DNA of 64,000 nt from Pseudoxanthomonas sp. CF385 (GTDB taxonomy: Bacteria > Pseudomonadota > Gammaproteobacteria > Xanthomonadales > Xanthomonadaceae). Where the stretch lies: the NCBI RefSeq assembly GCF_900104255.1, contig NZ_FNKZ01000003.1, positions 124,001 to 188,000 on the forward strand, written 5' to 3'. Positions 58,204 through 64,000 of this stretch are shown here, piece by piece; the first letter of the stretch is position 1, and every line of letters begins with the position of its first letter. Both the position numbers and the translations under genes were made by a program. The notes below the pieces were generated by a model, which made no database searches, was not told where the DNA came from, and was given only the letters and a program-made list of their open reading frames with translations.

Positions 58204-58952
58204 ACACCGCCGCCGCCCACTACCGCGCCGTGCAGCGCAGCGCCGCTACGGACTCCGTCACCCAGCACGCCGACCTCGTCCGCCGCATCGCCCACCACCT
58301 CGCGGCGCGCCTGCCGGCCAGCGTGGAGATCGACGACCTGATCCAGGCCGGCATGATCGGCCTGATCGAAGCCTCGCGCAGTTACGACGCCGAACAGGGC
58401 GCTTCGTTCGAAACCTACGCCTCGATCCGTATCCGCGGTTCGATGATCGACGAAATCCGCCGCGGCGACTGGGTGCCGCGCTCGGTGCACCGCCGCGCGC
58501 GCCAGGCTGCCGCCACCGTGCGCGAGATCGAACAGCGCACCGGCCGCGCCGCCATCGCCACCGAAGTCGCCTCGGCGATGGAGATGCCGTTGCCCGAATA
58601 CCTGCGTCTGATGGAGGACGCCGCGCGCGGGCAGGTGCTCAGCCTGGAATCGCACATCGACGACCACGGCGAACCGAACACCGCCCGCACCGGTGGCCCG
58701 TCGCCGCAGCAGAACCTGGAGCGCAGCGAGTTCCGCCAGCAGCTGGTCAAGGCCATCGGCCACCTGCCGGAGCGCGAACAGCTGGTGCTGTCGATGTACT
58801 ACGAGAAAGAACTCAACCTGAAGGAAATCGGTGCGGTGCTCGGCGTCAGCGAGTCCCGCGTCTGCCAGATCCACGGCCAGGCCATGGTCCGCCTGCGCGG
58901 CCGCCTGCAGGTGTTCGAGAAGGCCGACGCCGGCCTGGAAGACCAAGACTGA
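58200..58952 (+). CDS. fliA: RNA polymerase sigma-28 factor FliA
   Basis: 250 aa. Sigma regions 2 (SVEIDDLIQAGMIGLIEASR), 3 and 4 (HLPEREQLVLSMYYEKELNL, with the HTH ALVGVSESRVCQIH-like segment GVSESRVCQIHGQAM) are complete. It directs late genes: fliC1, cheY and motC have matching promoters in this window. Its stop codon contains part of the cheY promoter. Confidence 0.97.
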   Translation: MNTAAAHYRAVQRSAATDSVTQHADLVRRIAHHLAARLPASVEIDDLIQAGMIGLIEASRSYDAEQGASFETYASIRIRGSMIDEIRRGDWVPRSVHRRARQAAATVREIEQRTGRAAIATEVASAMEMPLPEYLRLMEDAARGQVLSLESHIDDHGEPNTARTGGPSPQQNLERSEFRQQLVKAIGHLPEREQLVLSMYYEKELNLKEIGAVLGVSESRVCQIHGQAMVRLRGRLQVFEKADAGLEDQD

Positions 58953-58976
58953 AGATTTCCCGCGGCCTGCCGATAA
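58950..58976 (+). promoter_or_regulatory. Sigma-28 promoter of cheYZA, overlapping the fliA stop codon
   Basis: TGAA (58950-58953), 15 bp, then a perfect GCCGATAA (58969-58976). The -35 element includes the TGA stop of fliA. The predicted start is near 58983, about 69 nt before the cheY GTG. Confidence 0.8.
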
Positions 58977-59051
58977 GGCTCCGGTAGGCCGCCGCGTGCA
59001 GCCCCTGCCCTGCCCTCGCCCCTGACCGGGCACGCTTTACTGGAGTTCGAA

Positions 59052-59450
59052 GTGACCGCCAACAAGAACATGCGCATCCTGATCGTGGACGATTTTTCCA
59101 CCATGCGCCGCATCATCAAGAACCTGCTCAACGACCTGGGCTACACCAACACCGCCGAAGCCGAAGACGGCAACAGCGCGCTGACGGCCTTGGCGCAGGG
59201 CAGCTTCGACTTCGTGGTCACCGACTGGAACATGCCCGGCATGACCGGCATCGAGCTGCTGAAAGCGATCCGCGCCGACGAACGCTTCAAGACCCTGCCC
59301 GTGCTGATGGTCACCGCCGAGGCCAAGCGCGAGCAGATCATCGAAGCCGCACAGAACGGCGTGAACGGCTACATCATCAAGCCGTTCACCGCGCAGACGC
59401 TGGAAGAGAAGCTGGGCAAGATCTTCGAACGCCTGGGAGCCGCTGCCTGA
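59052..59450 (+). CDS. cheY: Chemotaxis response regulator CheY
   Basis: 132 aa from a GTG start. D13/D14 acidic pair (VDDFSTMRR), phosphoacceptor D58 in [13 protein letters not shown], and Lys in [16 protein letters not shown]. Phospho-CheY binds the FliM N-terminus to change rotation. Its TGA overlaps the cheZ ATG. Confidence 0.97.
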   Translation: MTANKNMRILIVDDFSTMRRIIKNLLNDLGYTNTAEAEDGNSALTALAQGSFDFVVTDWNMPGMTGIELLKAIRADERFKTLPVLMVTAEAKREQIIEAAQNGVNGYIIKPFTAQTLEEKLGKIFERLGAAA

Positions 59451-60061
59451 TGAACGCCGTCGCCGACATCACCGGGGCGCGCGCCGCGCTGGTGGAAAGG
59501 CTGCAGCACGCGCTCGATGCCCTGGAACAGGGCGACGAGGCCGGCTGGCGCCGCGAGCTGGACACCATCGCCGCCTGGCGCACGCAGCCGATGATGCAGG
59601 GCCTGGGTCGCCTCGCCCGCGAACTGGCGCAGACCCTGGGCGAACTGCCGCCGACCGACGCCGGCGAACTCGACGATGCCTGCTCGCGCCTCGACCACGT
59701 CGTCGAGATGACCGAACAGGCCAGCCACAAGACGCTGGACCTGGCCGAACAGTGCCGGGGCTACGCCACCCAGCTCAAGGGCACCGCGCTGTCGGCCGAA
59801 CAGGCCGCGCTGGTGGACAGCATCGGCAAGGGCCTGTCGGAAATGGCGCTCGCCCAGAGCTACCAGGACCTTACCGGCCAGATCATCCGCCGGGTCGCCG
59901 GCATCGTCCGTCGCGTGCACGAGGGCTTCGGTGCGCTCGGGCTGCCGCCGCCGGAGAAGAAAGAGACTTCAGAACTCGCCGGTCCGGCCGTTGCTGGTCT
60001 TGACCGCAACGCGTTCTCGCAGGACGACGCCGACGACCTGCTCTCCGGCCTGGGCCTGTAG
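59450..60061 (+). CDS. cheZ: CheY-P phosphatase CheZ
   Basis: 203 aa, long helical hairpin. The catalytic segment LAQSYQDLTGQIIRRV has the active Gln, and the C-terminal CheY-binding peptide FSQDDADDLLSGLGL is intact. Confidence 0.96.
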   Translation: MNAVADITGARAALVERLQHALDALEQGDEAGWRRELDTIAAWRTQPMMQGLGRLARELAQTLGELPPTDAGELDDACSRLDHVVEMTEQASHKTLDLAEQCRGYATQLKGTALSAEQAALVDSIGKGLSEMALAQSYQDLTGQIIRRVAGIVRRVHEGFGALGLPPPEKKETSELAGPAVAGLDRNAFSQDDADDLLSGLGL

Positions 60062-60096
60062 CCCACGGCCGGGCGCTGCGGAACCGGAGACCTGCC

Positions 60097-60231
60097 ATGC
60101 GCCACCGTTCCGTCCATCGCCATCCCCTCCTCCTGCTGTTCGTCGGGCTGCTGCTGGCCTGCGATGCGATCGCGCGGCGCCTGACCGCGCGCCGCGCCGC
60201 CGCGCCACACCTGGTCCACCCCGCCCGCTGA
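60097..60231 (+). CDS. Small hypothetical lipoprotein-like ORF between cheZ and cheA
   Basis: 44 aa: basic N-terminus (MRHRSVHRHP), hydrophobic core LLLLFVGLLLAC and a lipobox-like LLAC at 18-21, then a basic tail. A CGGAGA ribosome site is well spaced. It fills the 197-bp cheZ-cheA gap. Small size makes it uncertain; conservation in relatives would settle it. Confidence 0.4.
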   Translation: MRHRSVHRHPLLLLFVGLLLACDAIARRLTARRAAAPHLVHPAR

Positions 60232-60258
60232 TCGACCGCTTCCGGTAACCGCCTGTCC

Positions 60259-62004
60259 ATGTCCGCCGTCACGCCCGAAATCGCCGCCGACTTCCTGATC
60301 GAAGCCCAGGAAATCCTCGACCGCCTGGGCGAACAGCTGGTCACGCTCGAGCAGGACCCGACCGACAGCGAACAGCTCAACGCGGTCTTCCGTGGCTTCC
60401 ACACGCTCAAGGGCGGCGCCGGCTTCCTCGGCATCCAGGCGATGGTCAATCTCTGCCACGCGGCGGAGGAGACCCTCGGCCTGGTGCGTGCCGGCCGGGC
60501 GACGCTGGAATCGCACCACTTCGACGCCGCCCAGCAGTCGCTGGACTACCTGCAGCAGATGCTGGACGCGATCGGCGCCGGCGAAGAACCGCCGCACGCA
60601 CCGCAGGCGCTGATCGACCAGTTCGACGTGAATGGCGGCGCACCCGTCGCGACGCCTGCCGCCGCAGTGGCCGTGGCGCCCGCCGCCGGCGATCTGATCA
60701 GTGACGACGAGTTCGAAGCCTTGCTCGACCAGTTACACGGTGACGCCGCACCGACCCAGGTCGTCGCGCCGGCGCCCGTCGCGGCGCCGCGTCCCGCGCC
60801 GGCCGCGCCCAAGCCGATGCCGGCGGCGAAGCCTGCCGCGAAGGCCGGCGGCGAGGCCGAACAGACCATCCGCGTGGACACCAAGCGGCTCGACGCCATC
60901 GTCAACCTGGTCGGCGAACTGGTGCTGTCGCGCAATCGCCTGAAGACCCTGCGCGCCCGGATCCGCGACGAAGAGCTCGATCGCGCGGTGAGCAGCCTGG
61001 ACATCGCCACCGCACGCCTGCAGAACGCGGTCATGCGCACGCGCATGCAGCCGGTCGGCAAGGTGTTCTCGCGCTTCCCCAAGGTCGCGCGCGACGTCGC
61101 CCGCCAGCTGCAGAAAGAAGTCGACCTGGAGCTGGTCGGCGCCGACACCGAACTGGACCGCAACCTGGTCGAGGCCCTGGCCGATCCACTGGTGCACCTG
61201 GTCCGCAACGCCATCGACCACGGCATCGAAGTGCCGTCGCTGCGCGAAGGCAGCGGCAAGCTGCGCCAGGGCCACGTGCGCCTGTCCGCGCAGCAGGAAG
61301 GCGACTTCGTCACCATCGAGATCCGCGACGACGGCGCCGGCATCGACCCCGAGCGCCTGCGTGCCAAGGCGCTGGAGAAGGGCCTGATCGATCCGGAAGC
61401 CGCCGCGCGCCTCACCCACGACGAATGCCTGCAGCTGATCTTCCTGCCGGGCTTCTCGACCAAGGCCGAAGTCACCGACATCTCCGGCCGTGGCGTGGGC
61501 ATGGACGTGGTCCAGTCCCGCATCCGCGAACTCAGCGGCCAGATCACCATCCATTCCGACGTGGGCCGCGGCAGCCGCTTCGTCATCCGCGTGCCGCTGA
61601 CACTGGCCATCCTCCCCACCCTGCTCGTGCAGGCCGGCGAGCCGGTCTACGCGCTGCCATTGGCGCGGGTGATGGAAGTCCTGCATGCGCCCGCCGCCAG
61701 CCTGCGCTGGTTCGACGGCCGCGCCGTGCTGGATCGCCAGTCGCATACCTTGCCGCTGGTGGACCTGCGCGACTGGTTGCAGGTGGAACCCGCGGCGGCA
61801 CCGTTGCTCACCATCGTGGTGCTGCAGATGGGCGACCAACGGTTCGGCCTGGTCGTCGACCAGGTCCGCGGCCGCGAGGAAGTCGTCATCAAACCGCTAC
61901 CGCGCGCCGTGCGCGGCCTGCCCGGCTACGCGGGCGCCACCCTGATCGGCGACGGCCGCATGGCCCTGATCCTCGACGTGGACGGCCTGCGCGCGACGGC
62001 GTGA
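60259..62004 (+). CDS. cheA: Chemotaxis histidine kinase CheA (short form)
   Basis: 581 aa, shorter than E. coli CheA (654). P1/Hpt domain (1-110) with the phosphorylated H48 in FHTLKGGAGFLGI. Residues about 115-210 are Ala/Pro linker with DLISDDEFEALLDQLHG in place of a recognisable P2 CheY-docking domain. P3 dimerisation (about 215-275, RLDAIVNLVGELVLSRNRLK). P4 kinase with VHLVRNAIDHGIE (N box), DDGAGIDPERL (G1), and GRGVGMDVVQSRI (G2). P5 CheW-like domain at the C-terminus. Third gene of the cheYZA run. Confidence 0.97.
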   Translation: MSAVTPEIAADFLIEAQEILDRLGEQLVTLEQDPTDSEQLNAVFRGFHTLKGGAGFLGIQAMVNLCHAAEETLGLVRAGRATLESHHFDAAQQSLDYLQQMLDAIGAGEEPPHAPQALIDQFDVNGGAPVATPAAAVAVAPAAGDLISDDEFEALLDQLHGDAAPTQVVAPAPVAAPRPAPAAPKPMPAAKPAAKAGGEAEQTIRVDTKRLDAIVNLVGELVLSRNRLKTLRARIRDEELDRAVSSLDIATARLQNAVMRTRMQPVGKVFSRFPKVARDVARQLQKEVDLELVGADTELDRNLVEALADPLVHLVRNAIDHGIEVPSLREGSGKLRQGHVRLSAQQEGDFVTIEIRDDGAGIDPERLRAKALEKGLIDPEAAARLTHDECLQLIFLPGFSTKAEVTDISGRGVGMDVVQSRIRELSGQITIHSDVGRGSRFVIRVPLTLAILPTLLVQAGEPVYALPLARVMEVLHAPAASLRWFDGRAVLDRQSHTLPLVDLRDWLQVEPAAAPLLTIVVLQMGDQRFGLVVDQVRGREEVVIKPLPRAVRGLPGYAGATLIGDGRMALILDVDGLRATA

Positions 62005-62034
62005 CGCGGTGAGCTGTCGTCGGAGCCGGGCTGT

Positions 62035-62179
62035 TGTGGGAGCGACGTAAGTCGCGAGTTGTTCCCTTCAGACATCCAGCCCTTGTTCCATCCCGTCTCG
62101 CGGTCATCGCGACTTACGTCGCTACTACAAGAGAGATCCAGGTGTGATCCCGGTCGCGACTTGCATCGCTCCTGCAGGG
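62035..62179. repeat. Extragenic palindromic elements: inverted pair plus one degenerate copy
   Basis: One forward copy (62035-62057), an inverted partner (62107-62130, TCGCGACTTACGTCGCTACT) and a third degraded inverted copy (62153-62179, TCGCGACTTGCATCGCTCCT). Same unit as at 1347-1415 and 34846-34950. Located between the cheYZA run and the motC promoter. Confidence 0.87.
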
Positions 62180-62187
62180 ATCGCGCC

Positions 62188-62214
62188 TCAAGTAGACCTG
62201 AACCGGGCCGATAG
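62188..62214 (+). promoter_or_regulatory. Sigma-28 promoter of motCD
   Basis: TCAA (62188-62191), 15 bp, then GCCGATAG (62207-62214): 10 of 12 matches to TAAA-N15-GCCGATAA. The motC ATG begins only 9 bp after the -10 element, so the mRNA would have almost no leader. Confidence 0.65.
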
Positions 62215-62222
62215 ATCAGCAC

Positions 62223-62963
62223 ATGGACATCTTCAGCCTCATCGGACTCCTGCTCGCGCTGGTCGCGCTGGTCGGTGGCAGCATCCTCAAAGGTGCCGGC
62301 CTGTCGTCGCTGTGGTCCTCGGCGGCGTTCGTGATCGTGATCCTGGGCACCATCGCCGCGATCCTGGTGCATACGCCGCCTCCGGTCTTCAAGCGTGCGC
62401 TGGCCATCGTCCGCTGGGTGATCCGTCCGCCGGGCAACGACGGCGAGGCGCTGATCGCCGAGATCGTCGACTGGAGCAACATCGCCCGCAAGCAGGGCCT
62501 GCTGGGGCTGGAGCCGCTGGTCAACCAGCAGGACGACCCCTTCCTCAGGAAAGGCCTGCAGATGCTGGTCGACGGCGTGGAGCCGGAATCGATCCGGCAC
62601 ATGATGGAGATCGACCTCAACGGCCAGGAGCACCAGGACCTGGCGGCCGCGAAGGTGTTCGAGGCGATGGGCATCTACGCGCCCACGCTGGGCATCATCG
62701 GCGCCGTGTTCGGCCTGATCGCGGTGATGAAGAACCTCGCCGACCCCAGCAAGCTGGGCCACGGCATCGCCGCCGCGTTCACCGCGACGATCTACGGCAT
62801 CGCCTCGGCCAACCTGTTCTTCCTGCCCATCGCCAGCAAGCTCAAGAGCGTGATCGGCGGCCGCAGCCGCGAGCAGGAAATGATCATCGAAGGCCTCATC
62901 GCCATCGCGCAGGGCGAGAACCCGCGCAACATCGAGGCCAAGCTGGCCGGCTTCCTGCACTGA
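62223..62963 (+). CDS. motC: Flagellar motor stator protein MotC (MotA family)
   Basis: 246 aa. Four membrane helices and the MotA/TolQ/ExbB signature (MGIYAPTLGIIGAVFGLIAV, HGIAAAFTATIYGIASANLF). Forms proton-channel stators with MotD. N-terminus MDIFSLIGLLLALVALVGG fits the family, confirming the start. Confidence 0.96.
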   Translation: MDIFSLIGLLLALVALVGGSILKGAGLSSLWSSAAFVIVILGTIAAILVHTPPPVFKRALAIVRWVIRPPGNDGEALIAEIVDWSNIARKQGLLGLEPLVNQQDDPFLRKGLQMLVDGVEPESIRHMMEIDLNGQEHQDLAAAKVFEAMGIYAPTLGIIGAVFGLIAVMKNLADPSKLGHGIAAAFTATIYGIASANLFFLPIASKLKSVIGGRSREQEMIIEGLIAIAQGENPRNIEAKLAGFLH

Positions 62964-62976
62964 GCCGGCGCGACGA

Positions 62977-63939
62977 ATGGCACGCCGGCACAAGCACGAG
63001 GAACACGCCAACCATGAGGCCTGGGCGATCCCCTACGCCGACCTCATGACCCTGCTGCTCGCCTTCTTCGTGGTGATGTACGCCATTTCCACGATCAACG
63101 AAGGCAAGTACCGGGTGATGGCCGATGCATTGACCGCGGCATTCGGTGGCGCGCCGCGCACGATCAACCCCGTGCAGGTCGGCAACCACCAGTTGCAGGG
63201 CGCGGACTTCGACCGTCCCTCGCCGATCAAGTCCGGCGCCAAGGAAGGACCGTCGGCCCCGTCGCCGTCGCCCAACGTCACCCTGCTGGCGGCGATGGCC
63301 TCGCAGATGAACATGTCGCTGGACGCCAAGGGCCTGCAGAGCGCCCAGGGCGAGCTCAAGCGCATCGCCGACGACCTCGAGCGCGCGCTGGCGCCGCTGA
63401 TCGACGAGAAGCTGGTCACCATCAAGCGTTCCACCCTGTGGCTGGAAGTGCAGATCAACAGCGACATCCTGTTCGCCACCGGCTCGGCCACCCTGGACCC
63501 CCAGGCGCAGGAGACGGTCGGCAAGCTGGGCGCGGTGCTGGCCGGCGTGCCGAACTCCGTCCGCGTGGAGGGCTACACCGACGACCGTCCGATCCGGACC
63601 GCCCAGTTCCCCTCCAACTGGGAGCTGTCGTCCTCGCGCGCGGCCAGCGTGGTCCACCTGTTCGTCCGCGACGGCATCCCGCCGGAGCGGCTGGCGATGA
63701 TCGGCTACGGCGAGTTCCGCCCGATCGCCGACAACGGCACCCTCGAAGGCCGCAACGCCAACCGCCGCGTGCTGCTGATCATCCTGGCCAGCCCGGGCGG
63801 TCCGGCACCGGAATTGCATGCGCAACAGGAACCCGTCGGCGCGCCGTCAGTGATCTCGCTGCCGCCGCTGCCGGCCCACGCCGCGACGCCCATGCCCGGA
63901 GCGCCGCCGGCGCCCCAGGTCCATGAAGGAGTCCAATGA
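62977..63939 (+). CDS. motD: Flagellar motor stator protein MotD (MotB family)
   Basis: 320 aa. One membrane helix with the proton-binding Asp (WAIPYADLMTLLLAFFVVMY, about 18-37), a plug/linker, and an OmpA-type peptidoglycan-binding domain (about 150-270, with GYTDDRPI and NRRVLLIILA). Second stator subunit. Overlaps the parA start by 4 bp (ATGA). Confidence 0.96.
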   Translation: MARRHKHEEHANHEAWAIPYADLMTLLLAFFVVMYAISTINEGKYRVMADALTAAFGGAPRTINPVQVGNHQLQGADFDRPSPIKSGAKEGPSAPSPSPNVTLLAAMASQMNMSLDAKGLQSAQGELKRIADDLERALAPLIDEKLVTIKRSTLWLEVQINSDILFATGSATLDPQAQETVGKLGAVLAGVPNSVRVEGYTDDRPIRTAQFPSNWELSSSRAASVVHLFVRDGIPPERLAMIGYGEFRPIADNGTLEGRNANRRVLLIILASPGGPAPELHAQQEPVGAPSVISLPPLPAHAATPMPGAPPAPQVHEGVQ

Positions 63940-64000
63940 TGCGCGTGTGGGCGATCGCCAACCAGAAAGGCGGTGTTGGCAAGACCACCACCACCCTCGC
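63936..64000 (+). CDS. ParA family ATPase, N-terminal fragment
   Basis: Only 21 codons lie in the window; the gene continues past the right edge. The N-terminus MMRVWAIANQKGGVGKTTTT contains a deviant Walker A (KGGVGKTT) of the ParA/Soj class. In xanthomonads and pseudomonads a ParA homologue (ParC type) follows motD and localises chemotaxis proteins to the pole; that role is inferred from position. Two in-frame ATGs (63936 and 63939) are possible starts. Confidence 0.9.
   Translation, partial: MMRVWAIANQKGGVGKTTTTL

Overview
The window is GC-rich chromosomal DNA from a gammaproteobacterium of the family Xanthomonadaceae. The flagellar order is the xanthomonad one: fliC-fliD-fliS, a PilZ-like gene, rpoN, fleQ, fliE to fliK, fliL to fliR, flhB-flhA-flhF-flhG-fliA, cheYZA, motCD, parA. 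An aroA-pheA-serC block, an MsrPQ pair and a repetitive extragenic element built around GCGACGTAAGTCGC fit the same family. Pseudoxanthomonas or a close relative is plausible, but the genus cannot be fixed from this sequence. I see no tRNA, rRNA, CRISPR array, insertion sequence or prophage.

Positions 1-5100 hold housekeeping genes: the serC-pheA-aroA amino-acid block (minus strand), the periplasmic methionine sulfoxide repair pair msrP-msrQ, and a membrane-anchored FHA protein. Positions 5100-14800 are rich in lipid-storage functions: a polyhydroxyalkanoate-granule-type protein, an FFLEELY-type protein, a patatin-like lipase, two phasin-like proteins, and a divergent pair in which a two-domain fatty-acyl reductase faces an acyl-CoA-binding protein and a TetR regulator. 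A truncated haemoglobin, a degenerate Mrr-type membrane protein and a WYL regulator/GFA enzyme pair lie between them. Positions 14978-16382 carry two uncharacterised genes.

From 16.6 kb to the right edge the window is a polar-type flagellar and chemotaxis cluster, all on the plus strand. It has three tandem flagellin genes, then fliD-fliS-fliT-like-PilZ-like, two orphan response regulators flanking rpoN, fleQ, fliEFGHIJK, fliLMNOPQR, flhBAFG, fliA, cheYZA and motCD. Promoter motifs show the usual hierarchy. Four sites match the sigma-54 -24/-12 consensus with exact spacing (before fliD, fliE, fliL and flhB). Sites matching sigma-28 (TAAA-N15-GCCGATAA) lie before fliC1, cheY and motC. RpoN, FleQ and FliA, the regulators these sites need, are all encoded here.

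The flagellar run is interrupted between fliR and flhB by about 13 kb of unrelated genes: a TetR regulator, a frameshifted autotransporter, two small uncharacterised genes, a diguanylate cyclase and a czcCBA-type metal-efflux operon with a His-rich leader protein. The most unusual signals are a divergent sigma-28 promoter aimed away from fliC1, a sigma-28 promoter whose -35 box lies in the fliA stop codon, a near-leaderless motC promoter, a fliD mRNA predicted to start with a long hairpin, a direct repeat behind two flagellin genes, three inverted pairs of an extragenic palindrome, and the fatty-acyl reductase/ACBP/TetR cassette.
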